A DNA stretch of 19,383 nucleotides from Bifidobacteriaceae bacterium (GCA_031265345.1 JAISCU010000454.1:1-19383), one strand, 5' to 3'; positions 1 to 8,448 are shown, counted from the stretch's first letter. Notes: generated by a model not told the origin, from the letters alone. A program made the numbers and translations.

Positions 1-522
1 CCCACCGACATAGTCTTGATGGACGTGCGCATGCCCGGCATGGACGGGATCGCCGCCACCGAGCAGATCATCCAACTGGTCAAACCGCCGCCCAAAGTCA
101 TCATCCTGACCACTTTCGACCTGGACGAGTACCTCATGGCCGCGATCCGGGCCGGGGCCAGCGGCTTCCTGCTCAAGGACACGCCGCCGGACGACATGTT
201 GACGGCCATCCGCACCGTCCACGCCGGCGATGCCGTGATCGCGCCAGCCCCCACCAAACGCCTGATCGCCTCGGTCGCCGCCGCCACGCCGCCCGATCCA
301 CGGGACATCGCCGCGTTCGACGACCTGACCGAGCGCGAGGTCGAGGTCTTGGTCCAGATGGCCCAGGGGCTGTCGAACCAGGAGATCGCCGCCGCCCTGC
401 ACGTCGCGGAGACCACCGTCAAGACGCACGTCGGCCGCATCCTGATGAAGCTGGAGGCCCGCGACCGGGTGCAGGCCGTTGTCGCCGCCTACCGGGGCGG
501 CCTGGTGCAGCACCATTCCTGA
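1..522 (+). CDS. NarL/LuxR-family response regulator, 3' part (start lies before the window)
   Basis: The reading frame is open from base 1, so the N-terminus is outside the window. The visible 173 residues begin inside the receiver domain at PTDIVLMDVRMPGMDG, where Asp8 of the fragment is the expected phospho-acceptor. The receiver continues through IILTTFD and the switch/lysine motif GASGFLLKD. A LuxR-type helix-turn-helix follows (DLTEREVEVLVQMAQGLSNQEIA, then TTVKTHVGRILMKL). By family this is a DNA-binding regulator phosphorylated by a histidine kinase. The kinase is probably just upstream and out of view. The next genes encode an ABC exporter, so by the usual actinobacterial arrangement the exporter is a likely target, through the palindrome at 535-552. 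It is clearly a paralogue of the regulator at 12163-13002. Confidence 0.93.
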   Translation, partial: PTDIVLMDVRMPGMDGIAATEQIIQLVKPPPKVIILTTFDLDEYLMAAIRAGASGFLLKDTPPDDMLTAIRTVHAGDAVIAPAPTKRLIASVAAATPPDPRDIAAFDDLTEREVEVLVQMAQGLSNQEIAAALHVAETTVKTHVGRILMKLEARDRVQAVVAAYRGGLVQHHS

Positions 523-534
523 GTGGCCGATGCC

Positions 535-552
535 GTCCTACCGCAGTAGGAC
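535..552. promoter_or_regulatory. Perfect 7-N4-7 palindrome before the ABC operon, candidate operator
   Basis: GTCCTAC-CGCA-GTAGGAC is a perfect inverted repeat 13 nt after the regulator stop. It could be a short intrinsic-terminator stem, but no T-run follows. Its centre lies about 66 nt before the predicted start of the ABC mRNA at 610, a usual activator position. The arm-to--10 distance (45 nt) equals that of the palindrome at 13068-13089. I favour an operator for the upstream response regulator. Confidence 0.5.
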
Positions 553-597
553 CCGAAGTCCCGTCTCCAGCACGATCCGCCCCGGAGCCAGGACGGA

Positions 598-609
598 TAC
601 GGTCTAGGT
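598..609 (+). promoter_or_regulatory. Candidate -10 box for a leaderless ABC transporter mRNA
   Basis: TACGGT at 598-603 fits TANNNT, and six bases later comes the ATG at 610, so transcription would start at or beside the A of the start codon. There is no clear -35 hexamer, which would suit an activator-dependent promoter. No Shine-Dalgarno sequence precedes the gene. Confidence 0.45.
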
Positions 610-1356
610 ATGGACTTGGACAAACCGGCCGTGGCCGGTCGCGCGCTCACCAAAATCTACGGCCTGGGCGAAGCCCAGGTCGTCGCTTTGACCGACGTCA
701 GCGTCGATTTCGCGGCCGCGTGCTTCACCGCCATCATGGGTCCGTCCGGCTCGGGCAAATCGACTCTGCTCAACCTGTTGGCCGGGCTCGACACGCCCAC
801 GGCCGGTTCGGTCCAATTGGGCGGCGAGGACCTGACCGCCATGAACGACAACGAGTTGACCGCTTGGCGGCGCACCCACGTCGGCTTCGTCTTCCAGTCC
901 TTCAATCTGCTGCCCATGCTGACCGCCGAGCAGAACATCCTCCTTCCCCTGGACCTGGCCGGCGACCGGGTCGACCCGGCGTGGTGGGACCAGGTGGTCG
1001 ACGCGCTCGCCTTGCGCGACCGGCTGAGCCACCGTCCCAGCGAGATGTCCGGCGGCCAGCGCCAGCGGGTGGCCCTCGCCCGCGGGCTGATCACCAGGCC
1101 CGATGTGATCTTCGCGGACGAGCCGACCGGCAACCTGGACACCCGCTCCGGGTTCGAGGTGCTGAGCTTCTTGCGCCAATCGGTCCGCGAGTTGGACCAA
1201 TCGGTGGTCATGGTGACCCACGACCCGGCTGCAGCCGCCTACGCCGAGCGGGTGGTGCTCCTGGCGGACGGCCGATTGACCGGGGAGATCCTGCACCCGA
1301 CCAAGGACTCCGTGATGGCCGCCCTCGATGAACTGACCACCGTGGTCACTGTCTAG
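610..1356 (+). CDS. ABC transporter ATP-binding protein, MacB/LolD/FtsE-like
   Basis: The 248-aa protein is a complete ABC ATPase. Walker A GPSGSGKS is at 44-51, the Q-loop glutamine at 96 (FVFQSFN), the signature SGGQRQR at 147-153, Walker B VIFADE at 166-171 with the TGNLD D-loop after it, and the switch histidine at 204 (VMVTHD). The FNLLPMLT stretch after the Q-loop is typical of the MacB/LolD/FtsE group, which pairs with FtsX-type permeases. The partner begins 11 bases after this stop. It would power export or extraction of a lipophilic or peptide substrate, or sensing of one, from the cytoplasmic membrane. The start is the ATG at 610, probably leaderless. The substrate cannot be deduced. 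Confidence 0.94.
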   Translation: MDLDKPAVAGRALTKIYGLGEAQVVALTDVSVDFAAACFTAIMGPSGSGKSTLLNLLAGLDTPTAGSVQLGGEDLTAMNDNELTAWRRTHVGFVFQSFNLLPMLTAEQNILLPLDLAGDRVDPAWWDQVVDALALRDRLSHRPSEMSGGQRQRVALARGLITRPDVIFADEPTGNLDTRSGFEVLSFLRQSVRELDQSVVMVTHDPAAAAYAERVVLLADGRLTGEILHPTKDSVMAALDELTTVVTV

Positions 1357-1367
1357 AGGGAACATCC

Positions 1368-4300
1368 GTGCTTCGATTCACTCTGCTCCAGATGCGCGCG
1401 TCGCTGCGCCAACTGGCGGGCGGGGCCACCGCCATCGTGGTCGCGACCGCCTTCATCGCCGCCGCCATGGCCGGTTCCGCGGTCATGAGCGCCACGATGC
1501 ACAACATCATGAAGGAGCCCTACGCACGGGCCGACCTGGTGATCGCGAGCGACTTCTTCCCGACCCCCAACCAGCGCCTGCCGGGCGGCTCGGCCGAGGA
1601 CGCGCGGGCGAACGACCTGGTGGCCGATGCTTTCTCGGCAGTCGAGTTGAGCGCGGACGCGAGCTTCGGGGAACGCAGCGAATGGATCTCGCTGCGAGCC
1701 GTGTCGACCGAGGCGTCGCTCGCCACCTGGCCCGCCAGCGAAGGCCGCGAGCCAACAGCCGCGGGCGAGGCGTCGGTGGCCGAGTCGGTGGCGGACCGCC
1801 TCGGCCTGGCCTTGGGCGACCAGTTCGAGGTGACCGTCAACGTCGAACCGGCCGAGGTCGCGGTCTATTCGGAAGGCTCGGAACCTTCCCCGGGCGCCAC
1901 CGCCGGGGACGCGGGCGCCGAGCCGACGGCATCGGACAACGAAGACGACCCCGTGGTGGCCGAAGCCGCCGCCGCGGACCTGCCCCAGGAGCGCTCCCGG
2001 GCGTTGACCGTGACGGGCCTGTTCGACGACTCGTCGCCGTCCTTCTCGACCCGGCCCGAAGTCCAGACGCCGCTGGCGACCATCAAGGAACTCGGCGTGC
2101 TCGACGGCGCTTCCTGGGGCTACGCCTCCGGGTCGCTGCTGATCGACTTGGCGGTCGGCGCGCCGGACTCGCCCGAGACGCGCGCCCAGTTGGGCGAGGC
2201 GTTGGCCTCCACCTGGACCGCCCAAGGCTGGGCGAACCATTGCGAGGACGGCCTGGCGGTCGAACCGGGGCCGGGCAAAGCAGCCACCGGCCGCCAGCCC
2301 GGCTGCACCCTGCTGGTCATGAGCCCGGACCAGGCGGCCGAGCTCAGGGCGGCCGCGTACGGCGAGGTCACCATGGTCACCTCGGTGGCGCTGATCTTCG
2401 GGCTGGTGTCGCTCCTGACCGGGGCCATGGTGATAGCGAACACCTTCCAGGTCATGATCGCCGGACGGGCGCGAACGCTGGCGCTGCTCCGGGCGGTCGG
2501 CGCCACGCGGAACCAGATCCGGCGCTCCGTCCTATTCGAGGCCCTCGTGGTGGGCCTGGCCGCCTCGGGAATCGGTGTGCTGGCGGGATGGGCTCTGATC
2601 CAAGCGGCACTGGTGGTCGCGACCGACCTCTACCCCACCGTGCCGATGCCCGCCGCTGTGGACCTGGCGCCTTGGGCGGTGACCGCGGCCCTGGCCATCG
2701 GCACGGCCACCACTGTGTTGGCGTCCTTGGTGCCAGCCCGCCTGGCCACGCGAGTCGCGCCGGTCGATGCGCTGCGGCCGCAAGAGGAGCCCACGCTGTC
2801 GGTGCGGGCGGGACGGTCGCGGATGGTCTGGTCGATCGTCCTCGCCTCGATCGGCGTCCTGGTCATGGCGCTGGCCCTGTTCACGACCATGCACCGGGCT
2901 CCGGTCACCACCGTGGTCGCGGGGGCCATCGGCGTGGTCGGAGGCGCGCTGCTGGCGGCCGGCGTCATAATCGGAACGGTCTTCTGGCTGCCCAAAGTGG
3001 TGGGACGCATGGCCGGTTGGATCGCCAAGCGGGCCGGCGGCGCCCGCATCGCCGCCGCCAACGTGGTCCGCAACCCGCGCCGGACGGCCGCCAGCGCCAC
3101 CGCCCTGATGATCGCGGTGACGCTGGTCAGCTCGATGCTGGTGGCCGCCGCCGGGATCACCCGAGGCTTGGACCGCTCCATCGAGGACCGCGCCCCGTTC
3201 GACCTGCAGTTGGGGACTCTCTCCACCTCGCACTGGCTGACCGAGCCGACTTTTGGTTCGACTCCCGAGGAGGCTTCTGCGGAGACTCCTGAGGAGGCTT
3301 CTGAGGGGACTCCCGAGGGGGACTTGGAACAGACCTTGGAAGAGACCCCGGAAGAGGCTTCCGAGGGGGCTGCCGAACCCACCACCAGCGAGACCCGAGG
3401 GCCGGGCACCGAGCAGGCCGTCTCGCCGGAATTGATCAATCAGATCGAGGCCGTGCCGGGCGTGACCGGTTCGGCGCCCATCAGTTCGGCGCAGATAGTG
3501 GTCGAAGACGATTTCGGCGTGCCGTTCACCTACATCGTGAACGGGGTCGAGCCGGAACGTCTGCGCGAGGCTCTGGCCGATTCGCCCCTGGTGGACCAAC
3601 TGGGCGCGGGCGTGGTGCTGGTCGATGACTACTACAACGACCAATTGACCCACATGAGCCTGACGATGGGGGACATCTCCGAGGACGAGCCCTGGGTCGA
3701 ACCGACTCCGGAGCCGATCTCCGGTTCCACCCGCGAGGTCCTGACGGCCAGCGGCGAGCCGCAGAGGGTCACTTTCGTCTACTCGCCGGACTTGGACTTC
3801 CATTGGGGCGGCATGCTGGCCAACCAGGCCACGCTCGACGCTTTGGGCTCCGGCGAGACGGTGGCGGTCCTGTTCAAGGTCGCCGGCGAGGCCGATCCGA
3901 TCGAAGTCAACAACGAGGTCCGGGACTTGGTGACGGAATCGTCCCCGACGCTGGCCTCCTCCCTTCCGGTCGATGGCGCGGCGGTCGAGAAGGCCGAGGC
4001 CCGCAAGACGATCTCCACCATGCTCCTCATCGGGGTGGCGCTCCTGGCGGTGTCCGTGCTGGTGGCGTTGGTCGGTGTGGGCAACACCCTGTCGCTGTCC
4101 GTGATCGAACGGCGCCATGAGAACGCTCTGCTCCGGGCCCTCGGCCTGTCGCGCGGGCAGACCCGCTGGATGATGGCCGTCGAAGCCCTGGTGATCTCGG
4201 GCGTGGCTGGGCTCATGGGGATTCTGTTCGGCACCGTCTACGGGTTCGTGGCCTGCGCCCTGCTGATGTTCAACGCGCTCGGATTGAGTTTGGTGTTCCC

Positions 4301-4421
4301 AGGCCTCGGCTTGGCGGTCGTGTTCGGGCTGACCTTGACGGCTGGTTTGGCGGCCTCGGTCCTGCCTGGGCGGCGGGCGGCCCGAACTTCCCCGGCCGAG
4401 GCTCTGGTCGGTTCCGATTGA
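1368..4421 (+). CDS. FtsX-type ABC transporter permease (1017 aa)
   Basis: This is the permease partner of the preceding ATPase. It starts at GTG 1368 behind AGAGGG. One transmembrane helix lies near residues 20-42, followed by a large extracytoplasmic MacB-like region. A first FtsX core has helices near 333-360, 387-415 and 435-456, with the sequence RARTLALLRAVGATRNQIRR between the first two. Further helices lie near 487-540 and 570-595, then a second extracytoplasmic domain. The last FtsX core (about 882-1000) has the matching ENALLRALGLSRGQTRWM. About ten helices in a duplicated FtsX layout is usual for this family in actinobacteria. Two hydrophilic acidic insertions (about 168-212 and 630-680) sit in the outer domains, and the second is repetitive. 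Co-transcription with the ATPase is very likely. The substrate is unknown. Confidence 0.92.
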   Translation: MLRFTLLQMRASLRQLAGGATAIVVATAFIAAAMAGSAVMSATMHNIMKEPYARADLVIASDFFPTPNQRLPGGSAEDARANDLVADAFSAVELSADASFGERSEWISLRAVSTEASLATWPASEGREPTAAGEASVAESVADRLGLALGDQFEVTVNVEPAEVAVYSEGSEPSPGATAGDAGAEPTASDNEDDPVVAEAAAADLPQERSRALTVTGLFDDSSPSFSTRPEVQTPLATIKELGVLDGASWGYASGSLLIDLAVGAPDSPETRAQLGEALASTWTAQGWANHCEDGLAVEPGPGKAATGRQPGCTLLVMSPDQAAELRAAAYGEVTMVTSVALIFGLVSLLTGAMVIANTFQVMIAGRARTLALLRAVGATRNQIRRSVLFEALVVGLAASGIGVLAGWALIQAALVVATDLYPTVPMPAAVDLAPWAVTAALAIGTATTVLASLVPARLATRVAPVDALRPQEEPTLSVRAGRSRMVWSIVLASIGVLVMALALFTTMHRAPVTTVVAGAIGVVGGALLAAGVIIGTVFWLPKVVGRMAGWIAKRAGGARIAAANVVRNPRRTAASATALMIAVTLVSSMLVAAAGITRGLDRSIEDRAPFDLQLGTLSTSHWLTEPTFGSTPEEASAETPEEASEGTPEGDLEQTLEETPEEASEGAAEPTTSETRGPGTEQAVSPELINQIEAVPGVTGSAPISSAQIVVEDDFGVPFTYIVNGVEPERLREALADSPLVDQLGAGVVLVDDYYNDQLTHMSLTMGDISEDEPWVEPTPEPISGSTREVLTASGEPQRVTFVYSPDLDFHWGGMLANQATLDALGSGETVAVLFKVAGEADPIEVNNEVRDLVTESSPTLASSLPVDGAAVEKAEARKTISTMLLIGVALLAVSVLVALVGVGNTLSLSVIERRHENALLRALGLSRGQTRWMMAVEALVISGVAGLMGILFGTVYGFVACALLMFNALGLSLVFPGLGLAVVFGLTLTAGLAASVLPGRRAARTSPAEALVGSD
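3256..3375 (+). repeat. In-frame degenerate repeat coding for TPEEAS-type units in the permease
   Basis: Within the permease gene, variants of ACTCC(T/C)GAGGAGGCTTCT recur and encode TPEEASAE, TPEEASEG, TPEGDLEQ, TLEE and TPEEASEG. The result is a strongly acidic, Pro/Thr-rich linker just before the second extracytoplasmic domain. The repeat keeps the frame. Length variation by slippage between strains would be expected. Confidence 0.8.
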
Positions 4422-4436
4422 GGCCGTGTCTCCGTC

Positions 4437-4456
4437 TCGGTGAGTGATTTCACCGA
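4437..4456. promoter_or_regulatory. Inverted repeat between the ABC permease and the FtsK-like gene
   Basis: TCGGTGA and TCACCGA form perfect 7-bp arms around GTGATT. It starts 16 nt after the permease stop. There is no T-run, so a rho-independent terminator is not convincing. It also lies 32 nt before the candidate -10 at 4489, so it may be an operator for the downstream gene. The remaining bases of 4422-4515 hold nothing else recognisable. Confidence 0.4.
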
Positions 4457-4488
4457 TCCACAAGGCGTTTCGGTTATCACTACAGTTG

Positions 4489-4494
4489 TACGAT
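4489..4494 (+). promoter_or_regulatory. Candidate -10 box of the FtsK/EccC-like gene
   Basis: TACGAT lies in a locally AT-richer stretch 21 bases before GTG 4516. A start point near 4501 would give a short leader of about 15 nt. No good -35 hexamer is present at normal spacing. Confidence 0.3.
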
Positions 4495-4515
4495 GCCGTG
4501 TGCCAGTCTCGGTAG

Positions 4516-7500
4516 GTGTACTTCACTCTCGAGGTGGCAGGTGAGCGCCGCGACTACTGGGCCGAGGACGGGTCGCGCCTAGAGCAGGTCTTGGCCGACT
4601 TGGGCTGGCCGGATGCGAGGTCTGGTAGCGGCGCGGTGGGCAGAACCCCGGCGGGCGCGGGGGCACTTGACGCGTGCCAGTCTGGCGCGACGTTCGGCGC
4701 GGGCGCTTCCGGTGAGCGCCCGTCCGGCGCGGCGTTCGTTGCCGCGCCCGGCGAGCGCCCGCCCGGCGCGGGCCAATTGGTCGGCGGAGCGGGTCCGGCG
4801 GAACCCTTGCGCCACGGCGCGCTGGTGCGAGGCGGCGGAGGCGGCGAGACGACGAACGGGCAGGTCGGCCCGGGCGGTTGGCGGCTGGTCCGGCTCGGGT
4901 CCGCGCAGGGCGGACAGTCGATCCCTTTGCGTTCGGAGGCGGCGCCGGTGCGGGCCGGACGGACACGGCGCGGGCGGGTCGCGCTGGGTCGGCCAGGCAA
5001 GCGTCGTGCGGACAGGCGTCGGCCCTGCGAAGGTCGCGCAGGCGGCCGTCGGCCCGACAATGGGCGTGCAGGCGAGGCTGGCGCCGGCGCCGGCCCGATC
5101 CGCCTGGGCCAGGTTCGCCAATCGCGGCGCGGTCGGCTCAAAGTCCGGTGGCGACGCCTGAGGCGACCCCGGCTCTGCCCTTCTGGCACGCTCGTCAGCT
5201 TGGCCCGCGGCGAAGTGTGGGCGTTGGTCCAAGAGCCGATTGGAGCAGCGGCCCAGGCCACCCAAGAGAAACGGAACTGGGCGGCGGTCGGCTCGACCGC
5301 CGCCACCGGCCTGATCATGGCCCTGGTGATGTTCCTCGTGACCCGCAATCCGTTGTGGGCGGCCATGCCGTTGGCGGGCGTCCTGGCGACGGCGCTGCCA
5401 TTGGCGTTGCGACGCCGCAGACCGCCCTGGTTCGATTCAGTGGCCGGGCTCGATCCGACGGCGGCCGATCCATCCCTGATCGACGGCGCCCCCCTCGAGT
5501 TGATCGGTCCGGCCGATCCGGTGGCGGCGTTGGCCAGGCGGCTGATCGCCGAGAGGCTCGGGCGCGCGCGAGTGCTGTCGGCGTTGGCGGTGCCTCCCGA
5601 GGCAGACTGGGCGTGGGCGCGCTTCGCTGCCCCGGCGGCATCGTCCGGGCCGTCCTTGCGGATCGAACCCATGCCCGGCGGGCTGCGGCTGACGCCCGGA
5701 GCGGGCTGGCCGGGTCCAACGGAACGGGCCGACGCGCGCTCCGGGCCAGTGCTCGGACCGGGAAGCGCTGTCGCCACCGGACTGGTGGCGCGAGACTTGG
5801 GCGGACGGGGTGGTGGGCCGTCCCCGCCGATCAGGTGGGTGGTCAAGGACGCCGGGCTCGGTTTGGTCGCCGCCCGCGCCACCGGCTGCGACCCACTCCG
5901 AGCGGCTGGTCTGGGCACCCAGGCGCTCGAAGAACTGGCCCGCCGGTGGGCGGCCGAAGCACCTGCCACCGCGCTGGCGGGCGCTTTTCCCGTGACGGCC
6001 GCGGCTATCACCGCCAATTGGCGTGGCCCCGGGGCGCTGCCAGGGATTGGGCTCGGTGAGGACGGCGAACCCGTCCGCCTCGACCTGGCCCGCGACGGCC
6101 CGCACGCCTTGGTCGCGGGCACGTCCGGGTCGGGCAAGTCGGAGTTCTTGCGCTCTCTGATGCTGTCGGAATGTGTCACCAGCCCACCTGATCGGCTGAT
6201 CATCGTGGGGCTCGACCACAAGGGCGGGGCCACGTTCCGCGACCTCGAACACCTGCCGCAAGTGGTCGGAGTGGCCACCGACCTCGACGCCCTCGGCACC
6301 AGTCGAGTGCTGACCTCGCTCGAGGCCGAGTTGGCGGGACGCGAGCGCCTGTTGGAATCCCACGGCGTGGCCGCTTGGCGGGAGTTGCCCGCCACGGCCA
6401 GGCCGCCGCGCCTGCTTGTGGTGGTGGACGAGTTCAGAACCCTGCTCGACGCCCTGCCCGAATCAGCGGGACGGCTCGAGCGCCTGGCCGCCCAAGGGCG
6501 TTCCCTGGGCATGGCCCTGATCCTCGCCACCCAGCGTCCGGCCGGGGCCGTGTCCGCCCAACTGCGCGCCAACCTGGCGCTGCGAATCTGCTTCCGGGTC
6601 GCCACCGAGGCCGACTCGTTGGACGTCCTCGGCTCCTCGGACGCCGCCCACTTGGACCCCGGCAGACCTGGCGGTTGCATCGTGGTCAGCGCCGGGCGCC
6701 CGCCTGCCCGGATGCGCGTCCGCATGACTCCGCCGGCACCGCGTCGGCCTTGCGTGGAAGTCCACTGGCCCGATCGCTGGCGACCGCCGGAGGCCGTGCC
6801 AGGGGACGTCGGCTCCTTGGTGGATGCGATTCGGCAGGCCGCCCAGGACATCGGTGCCACGATCCCGAGCGCGCCTTGGTGTCCGCCGCTGCCTGAGCAG
6901 TTGTCAGCCGACCAGGTGGGCTGGCCTGGTCCCGTCGGCGCTACTGGCGGTGGCACTGGCGCCGTCGGCGCCGCTGGCACCGGTGCCGCTGGCGCTGTCC
7001 CGGACCCCGTTGGTGCCGGGGACAGCGAAACCGACGGCCTCGGCGGCGGGGCTGGCCGCGGGGTGATCATGGGGCTGGCCGACCTGCCTCGACTTCAGCG
7101 CCAGGAACCGCTGGTCTGGCACCCTGCCAGCGGCCACCTGGCGATCCTGGGACCGCCGCGTTCAGGTCGCACCACGGCCGCTGTGACCGCCGCGGCGGGG
7201 CTGGCGGAGGCTGGTTGGGTCACCCATGTCATCGCCGGGCGGACTGAGGCTTACAACGGACTGGTCGGCATGGCCAGTTTCGGCTCTCTGGTCGATGCCC
7301 GCCACACCGAACGGGTCGGCGAGCTATTGGGCGGAATCGGTCGCGAACGGGTGGCCCTGGTCCTGGACGCCGCCGCCGAACTGGAGGCCTGCGCCATTCC
7401 GGCCCTCGCCCGGCCGGTCATAGACGCGCTGGTCCAAGGCTCCCTGGCGCCCGCAGCGGTCCTGGTCGTGACCGCTCCCGCCAAGCCATCGCGCTGGTTG

Positions 7501-8307
7501 AGCCTGTGCCCGCAGCGCCTCGTGCTGCCGGTGGCGGACCTGACGGACGCTTTGACCCTCGGCTTGCCACGCGAACTGGCGGTCGGGGCGCGAGTGCCTG
7601 GCCGGGCCTGCTACCTGGGCGGCGATGCTCCAATGATGATGCAGGTCGCCCTGCCACCGTCGTCGTCGCCGCCGTGTCGTTCGGATCGTGAGGCGCCGCT
7701 CGATCCGCCACCGCGAGTGCTGCCGCTCCCCGATCGTGTCTCGGCCGACGATCTCCCCTCCGGAACCGGCGACGGCGTCCTGTGGGTGGGGCTGGGCGGT
7801 CACTACGGCGCGCCGCTCGGCCTGACTCTGCGCGAGGGGCTCCCGGTCGGTGTGATCGGCCCCGCTGGGTCGGGGCGCACAACTGCTCTGGTGGCGATGC
7901 ACCGGCGTCTCGAAGCCGGTGGCCGAAGGGCGGTGCTATTCGGGTCCGGCGCGCGGCACCGCTGGGACGATGTCATTGCGGCCCTGGCACCCGGACAAGT
8001 CGTACTGGTGGACGACGCCGAATCCGTCATCGGACCCCCTCCGTCCACCCTGCCGCCTCGCGGGACCCTGGTGGTGTCCTGCGCCACCGCGACCGCCGCG
8101 GCCTTCCGCCAACCGTTGCAGCTGCTCCACGCCGATCCTCGAGGGCTCCTGCTTTGGCCGGACGCACGCGGCGCGGGCGTCGCCTTCGGCCCCGGCGTGA
8201 GCCCCGGCCCGGCACTGGATCTGGCGGGCTCGGCCACGGCTGAGCCGCCCGGCCGGGGCCGCCTGATCCTCGGCTCCAAGTCATACGCCATCCAGGTGGC
8301 CGCCTGA
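4516..8307 (+). CDS. FtsK/SpoIIIE-domain membrane ATPase, EccC/EssC-like, three P-loop modules
   Basis: A 1263-aa protein, called from GTG 4516 with a weak GGTAG ribosome site. Residues 1-35 form a small ordered N-terminus. About 35-230 is Gly/Ala/Arg-rich low complexity where related proteins often carry an FHA domain. A two-helix membrane hairpin sits near 255-300 (GLIMALVMFLVT and nearby). ATPase 1 has canonical Walker A GTSGSGKS near 535-542, the motif GLDHKGGATF and Walker B LLVVVDEF near 633-640. ATPase 2 (GPPRSGRTT near 878) and ATPase 3 (GPAGSGRTT near 1114, with VLVDDAE near 1163) have Arg where the catalytic Lys should be. One active and two degenerate modules is the pattern of type VII secretion motors EccC/EssC. 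A Gly/Ala-rich linker (about 806-850) separates modules 1 and 2. No WXG100 or other secretion genes are in the window, so its substrate and even a secretion role are inferred. Confidence 0.85.
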   Translation: MYFTLEVAGERRDYWAEDGSRLEQVLADLGWPDARSGSGAVGRTPAGAGALDACQSGATFGAGASGERPSGAAFVAAPGERPPGAGQLVGGAGPAEPLRHGALVRGGGGGETTNGQVGPGGWRLVRLGSAQGGQSIPLRSEAAPVRAGRTRRGRVALGRPGKRRADRRRPCEGRAGGRRPDNGRAGEAGAGAGPIRLGQVRQSRRGRLKVRWRRLRRPRLCPSGTLVSLARGEVWALVQEPIGAAAQATQEKRNWAAVGSTAATGLIMALVMFLVTRNPLWAAMPLAGVLATALPLALRRRRPPWFDSVAGLDPTAADPSLIDGAPLELIGPADPVAALARRLIAERLGRARVLSALAVPPEADWAWARFAAPAASSGPSLRIEPMPGGLRLTPGAGWPGPTERADARSGPVLGPGSAVATGLVARDLGGRGGGPSPPIRWVVKDAGLGLVAARATGCDPLRAAGLGTQALEELARRWAAEAPATALAGAFPVTAAAITANWRGPGALPGIGLGEDGEPVRLDLARDGPHALVAGTSGSGKSEFLRSLMLSECVTSPPDRLIIVGLDHKGGATFRDLEHLPQVVGVATDLDALGTSRVLTSLEAELAGRERLLESHGVAAWRELPATARPPRLLVVVDEFRTLLDALPESAGRLERLAAQGRSLGMALILATQRPAGAVSAQLRANLALRICFRVATEADSLDVLGSSDAAHLDPGRPGGCIVVSAGRPPARMRVRMTPPAPRRPCVEVHWPDRWRPPEAVPGDVGSLVDAIRQAAQDIGATIPSAPWCPPLPEQLSADQVGWPGPVGATGGGTGAVGAAGTGAAGAVPDPVGAGDSETDGLGGGAGRGVIMGLADLPRLQRQEPLVWHPASGHLAILGPPRSGRTTAAVTAAAGLAEAGWVTHVIAGRTEAYNGLVGMASFGSLVDARHTERVGELLGGIGRERVALVLDAAAELEACAIPALARPVIDALVQGSLAPAAVLVVTAPAKPSRWLSLCPQRLVLPVADLTDALTLGLPRELAVGARVPGRACYLGGDAPMMMQVALPPSSSPPCRSDREAPLDPPPRVLPLPDRVSADDLPSGTGDGVLWVGLGGHYGAPLGLTLREGLPVGVIGPAGSGRTTALVAMHRRLEAGGRRAVLFGSGARHRWDDVIAALAPGQVVLVDDAESVIGPPPSTLPPRGTLVVSCATATAAAFRQPLQLLHADPRGLLLWPDARGAGVAFGPGVSPGPALDLAGSATAEPPGRGRLILGSKSYAIQVAA
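4711..4771 (+). repeat. Direct repeat within the low-complexity part of the FtsK-like gene
   Basis: A 22-bp GC-rich unit beginning GG(T/C)GAGCGCCCG occurs at 4711-4732 and 4750-4771 with two differences. The 39-bp offset keeps the frame and encodes two copies resembling GERPSGA and GERPPGA. Related shorter GGCGCGGGCG pieces lie on both sides, so the region appears to have grown by internal duplication. Confidence 0.7.
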
Positions 8308-8390
8308 ACGCCCGCTCCACAGGATCATCCGCCGGGGCCGAATCGGGGCCGCCGGGCTTCGGCTCCTTGGCTTCGCCTCCTGGGCCGCAC

Positions 8391-8407
8391 TTGGTGTCAG
8401 ACCCCGG
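8391..8407. repeat. REP-like imperfect hairpin before the YhcG-type nuclease gene
   Basis: TTGGTGTCAGACCCCGG is an imperfect palindrome (GGTGTC-A-GACCCC) of the type GGGGTCAGACCCC that is common in REP elements. It resembles the better hairpins at 9594, 15381 and 16256. It lies in the 141-base gap 8308-8448. That gap otherwise holds only GC-rich sequence with the small direct repeat CGGGGCCG (twice) and the strong ribosome site of the next gene. Confidence 0.45.
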
Positions 8408-8448
8408 TGGAAGGATCGCCAGCAAACTAGAGAAAGGAAAGAGGAATC

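Noticed and set aside
1682..3292. 536-codon plus-strand frame within the permease
   Set aside because: Arg/Gly-rich shadow frame with no domain. It overlaps the permease entirely.
3253..3435. Simple-sequence repeat in the permease as a frameshifted or broken gene
   Set aside because: The repeat keeps the frame, and the FtsX core continues normally after it.
2532..4526. 664-codon minus-strand open frame opposite the ABC permease
   Set aside because: It is a shadow of codon bias. The product is His/Gln/Arg/Asp-rich without motifs, and the plus frame encodes a coherent FtsX permease.
4554..7070. 838-codon open frame on the minus strand opposite the FtsK-like gene
   Set aside because: High GC content leaves antisense frames free of stops. 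The translation is Ser/Arg/Pro-rich with no recognisable domain, while the plus frame has clear ATPase motifs.
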